64,000 bases of DNA, from the NCBI GenBank assembly GCA_013359255.1, contig JABWCF010000011.1, positions 62,001 to 126,000 of the forward strand. The letters run 5' to 3'. The position numbers and the translations under genes are program-made. Each line of letters starts with the position of its first letter. Within the stretch, counting starts at the first letter, position 1. Below the pieces are notes generated by a model. That model was not told the DNA's origin. It saw nothing but the letters and a program-made list of their open reading frames with translations, and ran no database searches. This document shows positions 43,516 through 52,246 of this stretch, piece by piece. This DNA comes from Flavobacteriales bacterium (GTDB taxonomy: Bacteria; Bacteroidota; Bacteroidia; Flavobacteriales_E; Vicingaceae).

Positions 43516-44364
43516 ATGAAAAAAACTATTTGGTTACTTATTCCTTTTATTATGGCTTGTAATGAGGGTGGAGGAGACGAAACATTATTACAAGAAATAG
43601 AAAAACTAAAAGAAGAAAACAAAACCATTCAGGAGTCTGCTAATTCAAAAGATGCAGCTATTGACGAATTTTTTAGAGGATATAACGAGATAGAAGAAAA
43701 TTTAAGACAGATAAAAGAAAAGGAAAAAATTCTTTCTGATTACAGTAAAGGAACTTCTGAAATGGGAAAAGTAAATCAAGAACAAATTGTAGCCGATATT
43801 CAGGCCATACAGGAGTTACTGCAAAAAAATAAGAATCGCCTTTCTTCTGTTTCGCAAAAATTAAAAGAAGCGAATCTGAAAATTTTTGAAATGGAAAAAA
43901 CCATAGAGCGACTTGCCGACCAAATTCAAACAAAAGATGCACAGATAGCCAGTTTACAAGAACAACTAATAAAACTAAACGGAGAGTTGGAGTATTTGTT
44001 TAACGAATACAATGAGAGAGTAGCCGAAGTAGGAGCGAAAGACGAAGAGTTAAACACCGCATGGTACGCTTTTGGTACAGCAAAAGAATTAAAAGAAAAT
44101 GGTGTAATTACAAAAGAAGGAGGAGTAATTGGTATAGGTAAAACAAAAAAACTAAAAGAGGATTTTAATAAAAATTACTTTACTAAGATAGATATACGAG
44201 AAGTTACATCTATTCCTTTACAAGCTAAAAGTGCCAATATACTTACTACTCACTCTCCTAAATCGTACAAGATAGAGGGAAATGGCAGGGCAGATAAACT
44301 CGTAATAACCGATATAAAAGAGTTTTGGAATTCTTCGAAATATTTAGTTGTTGTTGTGGAATAA
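43516..44364 (+). CDS. Coiled-coil lipoprotein, possibly Cbp1-family surface adhesin
   Basis: The 282-residue protein has a short lipoprotein signal with lipobox IMAC (C15), then ~140 residues of Glu/Lys-rich heptads (LLQEIEKLKEENKTIQES ... IERLADQIQTKDAQIASLQE), a strong coiled coil. The C-terminal ~100 residues form a compact domain: LNTAWYAFGTAKELKENGVI, GVIGIGKTKKLKEDFNKN, FTKIDIREVTSIPL, SPKSYKIEGNGRADKL and SSKYLVVVVE. This shape matches what I recall as the Cbp1-like collagen-binding adhesin family of this phylum, with moderate certainty. It is anchored in the outer membrane. It is monocistronic, with its own -7 box and a strong terminator. Confidence 0.78.
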   Translation: MKKTIWLLIPFIMACNEGGGDETLLQEIEKLKEENKTIQESANSKDAAIDEFFRGYNEIEENLRQIKEKEKILSDYSKGTSEMGKVNQEQIVADIQAIQELLQKNKNRLSSVSQKLKEANLKIFEMEKTIERLADQIQTKDAQIASLQEQLIKLNGELEYLFNEYNERVAEVGAKDEELNTAWYAFGTAKELKENGVITKEGGVIGIGKTKKLKEDFNKNYFTKIDIREVTSIPLQAKSANILTTHSPKSYKIEGNGRADKLVITDIKEFWNSSKYLVVVVE

Positions 44365-44385
44365 AAATACATCATTGTTTCTCAT

Positions 44386-44412
44386 AAAAAAGCGGTTACA
44401 AACCGCTTTTTT
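44386..44412 (+). terminator. Intrinsic terminator after the coiled-coil lipoprotein
   Basis: AAAAAAGCGGTT (44386-44397), loop ACA, AACCGCTTTTTT (44401-44412). A perfect 12-bp stem with a T6 end, 21 bases after the stop. Confidence 0.9.
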
Positions 44413-44530
44413 ATAAGCCGAAGTATAAGAAATTATTTCAATATAAAAAAATAATTTTTTAGCAACTTTTTTTTAAAAAACAAGTTAAACAAGGCAGAAT
44501 TACCTATTAACTGACTAAATATTGGTTGCT

Positions 44531-44722
44531 ATGAAAAAATCAAGATTGGAATACGCCAAGTTTATTTTGGCGAAAGTAAGTTTCGATATAAAATTATTTA
44601 GAAAAGAATTGACCAAAGCACTTAAAAATCTTATTGAAGAAGAGAAAAAGGAGTTAGTAGATTGGGTGAGGCAGAACTACGAACAGCAGTATAAGTATAT
44701 GCTAAATTACTCCGAAGTTTAG
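44531..44722 (+). CDS. Small conserved basic/helical protein
   Basis: A 63-residue protein: MKKSRLEYAKFILAKVSFD, IKLFRKELTKALKNLIEEE, KKELVDWVRQNYEQQYKYM. It looks wholly helical, basic at the start and acidic mid-way. The pattern RLEYAKxIL-KVSFD-x-LFRKEL-KAL is one I recall as widespread in Bacteroidota genomes with no assigned function. I chose the ATG at 44531; a TTG 9 bases earlier is less likely. It is preceded by ~115 bases of AT-rich DNA after a terminator, so it probably has its own promoter, and it ends 2 bases from the convergent ridA stop. Confidence 0.75.
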   Translation: MKKSRLEYAKFILAKVSFDIKLFRKELTKALKNLIEEEKKELVDWVRQNYEQQYKYMLNYSEV

Positions 44723-44724
44723 TT

Positions 44725-45201
44725 TTACTTAACTGCTATAGCAGATATCTCTACATTTACATCTTTGGGTAATCTAGCTACCTGTACCGTTTCTCTTGCA
44801 GGGAATTCTTTCTCAAAGTAGCTTCCGTACACTTCGTTTATTTTTCCAAAATGGTTCATGTCGGATATAAAAATGCTGCATTTTACTACATGGTTAAAAT
44901 CCATTCCGGCCTCGTTAAGTACAGCTTTAAGGTTTTCCATTACTTGTTTGGTTTCAGCCTCAATGGTTTGTATTATCAGTTCTCCACTCTGTGGGTTAAT
45001 TGCAATTTGCCCAGAAATATAAAGCGTGTTGCCAGCTAGCACCGCCTGGCTATATGGGCCAATAGGGGCGGGTGCATTTGGGGTTTCAATTATTTTTTTC
45101 ATATTACTAAATTCTAAGGGTTTCTTCGTATTACTATTACAGGCTACAATGTTAAGTATAACCAGCACAAAAATGCCTAAGTAAAGATTTTTTATTTTCA
45201 T
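44725..45201 (-). CDS. RidA-family enamine/imine deaminase with lipoprotein-type leader
   Basis: RidA proteins hydrolyse reactive 2-aminoacrylate-type enamines, normally in the cytosol. The core from MKKIIETPNAPAPIGPYSQAV onward is a full RidA domain: TLYISGQIAINPQSGEL, MENLKAVLNEAGMDFNHVVK, and the catalytic Arg block PARETVQVARLPKDVNVEIS. In front of it the in-frame ATG at 45201 adds 33 residues forming a lipoprotein signal with lipobox IVAC (C21). With that start the protein would be a periplasm-facing lipoprotein; with the internal ATG at 45102 it would be cytosolic. The gene begins 4 bases after the lptD stop, so the longer start fits operon coupling. Which start is used is open. Confidence 0.88.
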   Translation of the reverse strand: MKIKNLYLGIFVLVILNIVACNSNTKKPLEFSNMKKIIETPNAPAPIGPYSQAVLAGNTLYISGQIAINPQSGELIIQTIEAETKQVMENLKAVLNEAGMDFNHVVKCSIFISDMNHFGKINEVYGSYFEKEFPARETVQVARLPKDVNVEISAIAVK

Positions 45202-45205
45202 TTTT

Positions 45206-47851
45206 CTAACGATTTAGTGAAGATGAATCGAAGTCGTAATATTCTCTTTTTCGGGTTATTCTTAAATCTTGAAGTGTAGATGCTTTTACATTTATTTTAA
45301 CCATATAGCTTTTGCGTTGCCCGAATGGAATCCAGCTTATACTCATTTCCCAGCAATGTAAATCACGGTAAATATCAAAAGAGGTATAGCTGAATTTCCC
45401 CTCTTCAATATCATAATTCGTTTGGTAACCCACTTTCCATTTAGGGGTTAAGTTTAAGTCTCCGTTTAATCCAACGGTATTCGTTATAGTTGCTTTTTGA
45501 AAAGAATTTGGTTTGTTGTATGCCAAATTATAGTTTACATTTATTGACCACGGCACGTTAAAATCGATATAAGCCTGTGGGTTTTGTTTAATATCACGTG
45601 TAATGGCGTTATCTGTTTCTGTATTCTTTGCCTTATCTAATCCCGATTTTTTAGAGTCTTTACTTCTTAAACTGAAACTGGTAGTTACATTAGCACTATT
45701 TAAGCGACCTATACTTTTTTCAAAATCCCAATAGGTTTCATTTATTTTTTGTCCCAGAATATTATTTCTGTAAGGAGTTATATTTCCATTGAAATTGAGG
45801 TTTAAGTTCTTAAATAGGTAGGTTCTGCCACTTATTTTTATATCCTGCCAGTTTAACGAATCTGCTATCGCATCATATGCCGTAGAAATTCCCAAATTCT
45901 CAAAAAGAACTATTTTCTTTTCTTGTTTTATGCTGTCTTTTCTGGAGCGAACTTTCATCTCTAAGTTATTAATTAAATTCAGATTTAGGAGGCCAGCTTC
46001 TTTAGTATTCGGAGCACCAAATATTCCCCCTTCAAAAATCGAATATTCAACTTCTTTTTGTAAGGAGTGGTTATAATATTTTTTTAAACCCGCGTTGTTC
46101 TCTGGAGTATAAGAAAATCCAACAGAAGGAGTAAACACATGTCTGATGGCTTTTATAGTATTCCCTTTAAATAAATACATTCCATAAAGTTTAAATGTAA
46201 GATTAGTGCTTGCACTGGCCGTGCTTCCTCTGGCAAAACCATAAATAGTATCGGTAGAGGTTAGATTTATAGTAGAATCGTAAGTTCTGGAGATAGTTTT
46301 AGCATACCATTTTTCCTGCAGGTTTATAGCGGGATTCATTGTAAAGAATTTAAAAACTTTAAATGATGTGGTAAGAGGAATAGTGTGTTGTACGCCATTT
46401 TTCATATCGTTGGTAAGTCGGTCTAATCGGTCTAATTTAATAAGGGTATCGTATGTAGAAATATCGTTACGCATATTCGCAGAATAGCTTATTCCTGCGT
46501 TTTTATACCATTGCCCTTTAGAAGAAGAATTATTTCCTCTAAAAGGAAACAATCGTTGTACATTAAAGGCAGCATCTGGAAGACTAACATTTACCTGCCG
46601 TGTTTGAGTGTTTTGGTTGTGTCTTGCACTAAGCGTTAAACTAAAGGGTTTATTAGGAAAACTTTTTGTATATGAAATATTAGAACTAAAGGTATTGGTT
46701 AAATAGTCATCGGTAATACTGTTCAGATTGTTTTTAAAGTTGGTGGTAGTACCAGCGTTTACATCGGCACTAAATCGGCTGTTGGGTCTTGCTTTAGCAT
46801 CTTGTGCATGATTCCAGCGCACAAAAAATTCATTTTGTTTAGAAAAATCAGAAAATTCTTTATAACTGTTACGAATTTGCGAATAACTAAAGCTAAAATT
46901 TCCGCTGTATTTATATCTAGTGTAGTATTGAGTGTTTGCTTTTAATCCGTAGCTGCCTTTCGAGTAGATATCACCTGTTAAAGCCAAATCCATTCTATCG
47001 CTTATCGTCCAGTAATACCCTCCATTCATTAGATAAAAACCAAGAGAAGGCGATTCTCCGTATGTAGGAATTAATATTCCCGATGACCGTTCTTTTTTAT
47101 TCGGAAATAAACCAAACGGCACAGCCAGTGGAGTAGGAACGTCTTCTATCACCATATATGCAGGTCCGGTTACAATTTTATCATCGGGTATTACTTTTAA
47201 CTTAGAAGCGTAAATGTAAAAGTGAGGATGCTCTAAGTTACAGGTCGTATATTTTCCGTTTTTTATGTATAACTCTTCGGTATCCATTCTTTTTACGTGC
47301 TGTCCGTGAATATAACTTTCGCCTTCTTGAGTAATTACGTCTACTATTTTCCCTTTTTTAGTTTTAAAGTTATAGCGTATAGAGTAGGCACTAAAATTTT
47401 GTTCGCCTTGCGAAAATAGGGGGCGATCTGTGTATTTTCCGGTACTGTCGTAAATACCATATGCAAAAACCTGACTGGAATCAATACGAATTTCTATTGC
47501 TGCCGCTGTTAACACTAAATCCTCGTAGGTTACTTCGGCTTTTCCAAACAGGTACACTTTTTGATTAGCAAGATCAAACCGTATAGAATCGTTTGCTTTA
47601 TACGAAACCTTCGATTCCAACGCATCGGGAGAGATGAGAGTATCAACCAGTATACTATCATTGCTTAATGAATCGTTAGAAAGAGCAATAGAGTCTGGGT
47701 TTTGTGTTGCTTTTATGGTGTTATAAAAAGAGTAAGATTTCAGATGGTTTTCAGAAAAAATATAGGATTGTTGAAAAGCCAGTGAATATATTACAACCAG
47801 AATGCGTAAACGAGCTTTAAAATGCGAGCTATTAATAGTAATTTTGTACAC
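45206..47851 (-). CDS. lptD: Outer-membrane LPS assembly protein LptD
   Basis: LptD inserts lipopolysaccharide into the outer leaflet of the outer membrane, together with LptE. The 881-residue protein has an OstA/LptA-like beta-jellyroll in the N-terminal third (YEDLVLTAAAIEIRIDSSQVFA, trimmed to LVLTAAAIEIRIDSSQVFA; FSAYSIRYNFKTKKGKIVDV; MVIEDVPTPLAVPFGLFPNK). A large barrel region of alternating aromatic strands follows (FSLTLSARHNQNTQTRQVNV, TNTVGLNGDLNLTPKWKVGY) and the end is DLHCWEMSISWIPFGQRKS. The block PxxxPFGLFPNKKERSSGIL is a hallmark of LptD in this phylum. The only available start is a GTG at 47851, overlapping the longest form of the divergent amidase gene. Confidence 0.9.
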   Translation of the reverse strand: MYKITINSSHFKARLRILVVIYSLAFQQSYIFSENHLKSYSFYNTIKATQNPDSIALSNDSLSNDSILVDTLISPDALESKVSYKANDSIRFDLANQKVYLFGKAEVTYEDLVLTAAAIEIRIDSSQVFAYGIYDSTGKYTDRPLFSQGEQNFSAYSIRYNFKTKKGKIVDVITQEGESYIHGQHVKRMDTEELYIKNGKYTTCNLEHPHFYIYASKLKVIPDDKIVTGPAYMVIEDVPTPLAVPFGLFPNKKERSSGILIPTYGESPSLGFYLMNGGYYWTISDRMDLALTGDIYSKGSYGLKANTQYYTRYKYSGNFSFSYSQIRNSYKEFSDFSKQNEFFVRWNHAQDAKARPNSRFSADVNAGTTTNFKNNLNSITDDYLTNTFSSNISYTKSFPNKPFSLTLSARHNQNTQTRQVNVSLPDAAFNVQRLFPFRGNNSSSKGQWYKNAGISYSANMRNDISTYDTLIKLDRLDRLTNDMKNGVQHTIPLTTSFKVFKFFTMNPAINLQEKWYAKTISRTYDSTINLTSTDTIYGFARGSTASASTNLTFKLYGMYLFKGNTIKAIRHVFTPSVGFSYTPENNAGLKKYYNHSLQKEVEYSIFEGGIFGAPNTKEAGLLNLNLINNLEMKVRSRKDSIKQEKKIVLFENLGISTAYDAIADSLNWQDIKISGRTYLFKNLNLNFNGNITPYRNNILGQKINETYWDFEKSIGRLNSANVTTSFSLRSKDSKKSGLDKAKNTETDNAITRDIKQNPQAYIDFNVPWSINVNYNLAYNKPNSFQKATITNTVGLNGDLNLTPKWKVGYQTNYDIEEGKFSYTSFDIYRDLHCWEMSISWIPFGQRKSYMVKINVKASTLQDLRITRKREYYDFDSSSLNR

Positions 47852-47866
47852 TCTGTTTTAAAAAGA

Positions 47867-49102
47867 ATGATGGCTTCAAAACTAAGTAAAAAACTTCACT
47901 TTGTCTTAAAAGGTAAATCGGGCAAACGTGCTACTTTATTGTTTATTTCGGTATGCAGTATCTCTTTCGTTTTATTAACATCTTTTAACGATAATGCATT
48001 TAATGTAAAAACGATAGTAATCGATGCCGGGCACGGAGGTAAAGACGGAGGTTGTGCGGGTTCTTTTTCAAACGAAAAAGATATTTGTTTAGCATTATCT
48101 CTGAAATTAGGAAAGTATATTGAGGAAAATTTTCAAGACGTAAAAGTATTATACACACGTAAAGAAGATAAATTTATAGAGCTACATGAACGTGCAAACA
48201 TTGCGAACAATGCCAAAGCTGATTTATTTATTTGCATTCATGTAAACAGTGGGCCAGCCACAGCATATGGTACCGAAACCTATGTAATGGGTTTGCATAA
48301 AAATCAGGCAAATTTACAAGTAGCAATGCGAGAAAATGCATCTATCTTAATGGAAGATAATTACCAGTCTAAATACGAAGATTTTGATCCCAACTCTCCC
48401 GAATCATACATAGCCATATCGCTAAGACAAAGCACTTTTATGGAACACAGTTTAAAGTTGGCCGCAAAAATACAAGAGCAATTTCGCGAAAGAGTGGGCC
48501 GTTTTGACCGAGGCGTTAAACAAGCCGGTTTTTTAGTTTTATACAAAACAACTATGCCCAGTGTTTTAATTGAAACAGGTTTTTTAACTCATAAAGATGA
48601 AGAAAAATTCTTAAACTCAGAAATCGGACAAGAATACATGGCATCGGCTATATTCAGGGCTTTTAAGGAATACAAGCTAGAAATAGAAAGTAAATCGGGA
48701 AATAATGGTAAGTCGAATGCATTAACTAAAGAAACCGAAACAAAAAATGAAACAGAAGAATCGCAGACTAATCAACAAAAAAATAAAAGAGGAAAAGAAA
48801 AAAATCAAAAAGAATTAGCATCTTCGCAGCAACAAGAAGGTATTGTGTTTAAAGTGCAAATAGCTACATCGGCCAATAAATTGGAATTAAAACCCGAAAA
48901 TTTTAACGGATTAACCGAGGTAGGCGTGTACGAGGCCGGAGGCTTATTCAGATATACTTTTGGTAACGAAAAAAGTGTTTCCGAAGCCAATAAACTTCAG
49001 GAAGAAGCCAAACAAAAAGGATATAAAGATGCGTTTGTAGTGGCATTTAATAACGGAGAACGTATTTCAGTTAGTGAGGCAGTAAAGTTGCTTAATAAGT
49101 AA
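47867..49102 (+). CDS. N-acetylmuramoyl-L-alanine amidase with C-terminal SPOR-like domain
   Basis: Zinc amidase that splits the bond between MurNAc and the stem peptide, used in daughter-cell separation. The ~411-residue protein has a hydrophobic export segment (ATLLFISVCSISFVLLTSF). The Amidase_3 domain follows with zinc ligands in IVIDAGHGGKDGG and LFICIHVNSG, and the catalytic Glu in PSVLIETGFLTHKDEE. A Lys/Glu/Gln-rich linker leads to a C-terminal domain (VFKVQIATSANKLELK ... KGYKDAFVVAFNNGERI) resembling SPOR or another glycan-binding module. I prefer the ATG pair at 47867/47870 to 47822, because the latter overlaps lptD. It leads a run with mlaD and the Fe-S genes (gaps of 2, 0, 7 and 12 bases). 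Confidence 0.88.
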   Translation: MMASKLSKKLHFVLKGKSGKRATLLFISVCSISFVLLTSFNDNAFNVKTIVIDAGHGGKDGGCAGSFSNEKDICLALSLKLGKYIEENFQDVKVLYTRKEDKFIELHERANIANNAKADLFICIHVNSGPATAYGTETYVMGLHKNQANLQVAMRENASILMEDNYQSKYEDFDPNSPESYIAISLRQSTFMEHSLKLAAKIQEQFRERVGRFDRGVKQAGFLVLYKTTMPSVLIETGFLTHKDEEKFLNSEIGQEYMASAIFRAFKEYKLEIESKSGNNGKSNALTKETETKNETEESQTNQQKNKRGKEKNQKELASSQQQEGIVFKVQIATSANKLELKPENFNGLTEVGVYEAGGLFRYTFGNEKSVSEANKLQEEAKQKGYKDAFVVAFNNGERISVSEAVKLLNK

Positions 49103-49104
49103 GT

Positions 49105-50118
49105 ATGAAATTTAAAAAAGAGATTATCGTTGGTTTTACCGTTTTATTGGCAATCGGATTGTTAGCTTGGGGGGCCAATTATTTAAAAGGAACCAATCTT
49201 TTTGCGGTCGGAAAATCTTACTATGCGGTGTACCCAAAAGTGGATGGATTGGCTGAAGCCGGACCGGTTATGTACAACGGATACAAAGTGGGTACTATCA
49301 ATGAAATCTATTTTCACCCTAGTTACAATGGTACTATTGTAGTGCGATTTTCGGTAAATGAAAAAGGTTTAAAGCTAAAAAAAGATGCGATAGCCACTAT
49401 AAAAAGTGCCGATATTTTAGGCACAAAGGCTATTGATTTACATCCCGGTATTTCGCAAATTATTCTTAAACCAGGAGATACTCTCTTGGCTTCAATAGAT
49501 AAAACTCTTACAGAAGAAGTAAATGCTCAAATTTTACCTCTAAAAGTAAAGGTAGAAAGTTTAATCGGTTCACTTGATACGGCAATCACAAAAATTACCT
49601 CGGTTTTTAACGAGGGAGGCGATCTTGACGAAAGTTTTGCCAGTATTAAACGTTCTATGCAAACCTTTGAAAAAACAGCCAAACGTATCGATACCTTATT
49701 TAAAAACGAATCGGGAAATATTGCAGGAATAATACAGCATGTAAGAGGGATAAGTGCCAATCTGGATAAGAATGGTGATAAACTAACAAACGTAATTAAG
49801 AATTTTTCTTCGCTTTCCGACTCGCTCGCTGCAGCCGATATTGCAGGTACTATTAACAATACCAAAAAAGCCATGGAACAATTAACAGGAATTATGGAGA
49901 AAATAAACAAAGGAGAAGGCTCTATGGGAATGTTGATGCACAACGATACTCTCTATCGAAATTTAGCTGCAGCATCGCGAGATTTAGATTTATTAATGGA
50001 AGATATGCGATTACATCCTGGTCGTTATGTCCGATTTTCTGTATTTGGTAAAAAAGATAAGAGTTATAAAGGCGATGCCAAAATAAAGTACGATCCGCAA
50101 CAAGGAAAAACAAATTAA
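49105..50118 (+). CDS. MlaD/MCE-family lipid-transport protein
   Basis: The 337-residue protein has one N-terminal membrane anchor (IIVGFTVLLAIGLLAWGANY). An MCE domain follows (YYAVYPKVDGLAEAGPVMYN, GYKVGTINEIYF, DAIATIKSADILGTKAIDL), then a long helical region with repeated SLAAADIAGTINNTKKAMEQ-type heptads. MCE proteins form rings that carry phospholipids across the periplasm between the two membranes; MlaD is the best known. The partner permease and ATPase genes are not here. It starts 2 bases after the amidase gene and the Fe-S gene follows without a gap, an envelope-centred operon. Length and the helical tail match other Bacteroidota MCE proteins. Confidence 0.9.
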   Translation: MKFKKEIIVGFTVLLAIGLLAWGANYLKGTNLFAVGKSYYAVYPKVDGLAEAGPVMYNGYKVGTINEIYFHPSYNGTIVVRFSVNEKGLKLKKDAIATIKSADILGTKAIDLHPGISQIILKPGDTLLASIDKTLTEEVNAQILPLKVKVESLIGSLDTAITKITSVFNEGGDLDESFASIKRSMQTFEKTAKRIDTLFKNESGNIAGIIQHVRGISANLDKNGDKLTNVIKNFSSLSDSLAAADIAGTINNTKKAMEQLTGIMEKINKGEGSMGMLMHNDTLYRNLAAASRDLDLLMEDMRLHPGRYVRFSVFGKKDKSYKGDAKIKYDPQQGKTN

Positions 50119-51441
50119 ATGGGAGCAGAAAATATTATTTTTTTACTACTTTTTTTGGTTGCGTTTACTCTTTTTTTTAGAAATGCAGCTAAAATAAAAC
50201 GCAACATTTTTCTCGGAAAAAAAGTAATTCCGGAAGGGAGCAAATCGGCTCGTCTTAAAACAATGCTTAAAGTAGCCTTAGGACAAAGTAAAATGACAGC
50301 AAAGCCTGTAGCCGGCATTTTACACATTTTAGTTTATGCCGGTTTTGTAATCATCAATTTAGAAATGCTCGAAATTGTTATTGATGGTATTTTTGGAACG
50401 CATCGTATTTTTTCCTTTGCAGGCAGTTTTTATAATTCACTTATTGCCTCCTTCGAGGTGTTGGCCTTATTGGTATTAGTTTCATGTCTTCTATTTTTTA
50501 TTAGAAGAAATTTGCTTAAACTAAGTCGCTTTAGAAAGCCAGAATTAAATGGTTGGCCTCGTAATGATGCCAATTTCATCTTAATTACAGAAGTGTTTTT
50601 AATGTCGGCTTTTCTGATAATGAATGCAGCCGATGCCACACTTCAACAACAGCAAGTGCAGCATTACGTTCAATCGGGATGCTTCCCGGTAAGTTCATTA
50701 TTCGCCTCTTTATTTATTGGATTAGACACGAGTACTCTTATTTTTATTGAACGTTTCTGCTGGTGGTTTCATATTGTTGGAATCCTTGTTTTTCTGAACT
50801 ATTTACCCTATTCTAAGCATCTGCACATTATCTTATCTTTTCCCAATACCTACTTTTCAAAGTTAAAACCCAAGGGCGAATTAAATAATATGGAATCAGT
50901 TACTCGTGAGGTAAAATTAATGCTCGACCCTGAGGCTAATCCCTACGCATCTCCACCCGATTCAGTTTCTCAAATACCCGAACGATTTGGAGCAAAAGAT
51001 ATTTTTGACTTAAATCGTATTCAGCTTCTCAACGCCTATTCCTGCACAGAATGTGGCCGTTGTACATCGGAGTGCCCTGCTAATAATACAGGAAAAAAAC
51101 TTTCTCCTCGCAAAATAATGATGGATGTTCGAGATAGGCTAGAGGAAGTGGGAAAAGCAATAGATAAAAACGGAAGCAACTACAAAGACGAAAAAACACT
51201 TTTAGGGCACTACATATCAGAAGAAGAAATTTTAGCCTGTACTACTTGTAATGCGTGTACGCAGGCTTGTCCTATTAATATCGATCCACTTTCTATTATT
51301 ATTGAATTACGCAGAAATTTGTTAATGGAAGAGTCTAAAGCACCGGCCGAATGGGCAGGAATGCTTACCAATATAGAAAATAACGGAGCTCCTTGGCAGT
51401 TTTCGCAAGCTGACCGATTAAGATGGAGCGAAGAAAATTAA
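50119..51441 (+). CDS. Membrane-bound 4Fe-4S electron-transfer protein (heterodisulfide-reductase type)
   Basis: The 440-residue protein has about five hydrophobic segments in the first 250 residues, including ILHILVYAGFVIINLEMLEI and WWFHIVGILVFLNYLPYSKH with possible haem-ligating His. Two ferredoxin-like 4Fe-4S sites follow near 308-320 (CTECGRCTSECPANNTGKK) and 374-386 (CTTCNACTQACPINIDPLS). This is the N-terminal half of an HdrD/GlpC-like or NarI-DsrM-like module; the cysteine-rich (CCG) half is encoded by the next gene. It probably passes electrons between a quinone pool and a soluble partner. The gene sits directly after mlaD with no gap. The electron donor and acceptor are unknown. 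Confidence 0.88.
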   Translation: MGAENIIFLLLFLVAFTLFFRNAAKIKRNIFLGKKVIPEGSKSARLKTMLKVALGQSKMTAKPVAGILHILVYAGFVIINLEMLEIVIDGIFGTHRIFSFAGSFYNSLIASFEVLALLVLVSCLLFFIRRNLLKLSRFRKPELNGWPRNDANFILITEVFLMSAFLIMNAADATLQQQQVQHYVQSGCFPVSSLFASLFIGLDTSTLIFIERFCWWFHIVGILVFLNYLPYSKHLHIILSFPNTYFSKLKPKGELNNMESVTREVKLMLDPEANPYASPPDSVSQIPERFGAKDIFDLNRIQLLNAYSCTECGRCTSECPANNTGKKLSPRKIMMDVRDRLEEVGKAIDKNGSNYKDEKTLLGHYISEEEILACTTCNACTQACPINIDPLSIIIELRRNLLMEESKAPAEWAGMLTNIENNGAPWQFSQADRLRWSEEN

Positions 51442-51448
51442 AAAAACG

Positions 51449-52234
51449 ATGAGTTTGAAAGTAAAAACAATGGCTGAAATGATGGCCTCAGGGCAAACAC
51501 CGGAAGTGCTGTTTTGGGTGGGTTGTGCCGGAAGTTTTGATGATCGTGCAAAGAAAATTACTATAGCCTTTGCAAAAATTCTTCAACATGCACAAGTTAG
51601 TTTTGCCGTGTTAGGAAGCGAAGAATCATGTACAGGAGACCCCGCTAAACGCTCAGGCAATGAATTCCTTTTTCAAATGCAAGCCATGCAAAATATTATG
51701 GTATTAAATGGTTACGAAGTAAAGAAAATTGTAACCGCTTGCCCGCATTGTTTTAATACACTAAAGAATGAATATCCCGCTTTGGGCGGAAACTATTTGG
51801 TGTTACATCATACCGAATTTTTACAGCAATTAATAAATGAAGGTAGATTAACTATAAAAGGAGGGGTATTTAAAGGGAAACGTATTACTTTTCATGATCC
51901 TTGTTACCTTGGGCGTGGAAATGGAATATATGAGGCACCAAGAGAGTTGATTTATAAGTTAGATTCGGAATTAGTAGAAATGACGAATTGTAAAGCTCGC
52001 GGGTTTTGCTGTGGTGCCGGAGGAGCTCAAATGTTTAAAGAAGCAGAAAAAGGAAACAAAGAAGTGAATATAGAAAGAACAGAACAAGCCTTAGAAGTAA
52101 ATCCGGATATCATTTCTACAGGTTGTCCTTTTTGCATGACGATGATGACGGACGGTGTAAAAATGAAAAATAAAGAAACACAAATTAAAGTGTACGATAT
52201 AGCAGAACTTATTGCACAAGCAAACGATTTATAA
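51449..52234 (+). CDS. CCG-domain Fe-S protein, partner of the upstream membrane Fe-S protein
   Basis: The 261-residue protein carries two cysteine-rich CCG modules as in HdrB/HdrD and GlpC. WVGCAGSFDDRAKK and TACPHCFNTLKNEYP form one half; HDPCYLGRGNGIYEAPRE, GFCCGAGGAQMFKEAE and STGCPFCMTMMTDG the other. Such domains bind a non-cubane 4Fe-4S cluster for two-electron or disulfide chemistry. It lies 7 bases after the membrane partner, and together they make a complete Hdr-like unit. It seems to be cytosolic, as no signal peptide is present. The physiological redox couple is not evident from sequence; the envelope neighbours (amidase, MlaD) hint at an indirect link only. Confidence 0.9.
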   Translation: MSLKVKTMAEMMASGQTPEVLFWVGCAGSFDDRAKKITIAFAKILQHAQVSFAVLGSEESCTGDPAKRSGNEFLFQMQAMQNIMVLNGYEVKKIVTACPHCFNTLKNEYPALGGNYLVLHHTEFLQQLINEGRLTIKGGVFKGKRITFHDPCYLGRGNGIYEAPRELIYKLDSELVEMTNCKARGFCCGAGGAQMFKEAEKGNKEVNIERTEQALEVNPDIISTGCPFCMTMMTDGVKMKNKETQIKVYDIAELIAQANDL

Positions 52235-52246
52235 AAAATAAAAATT

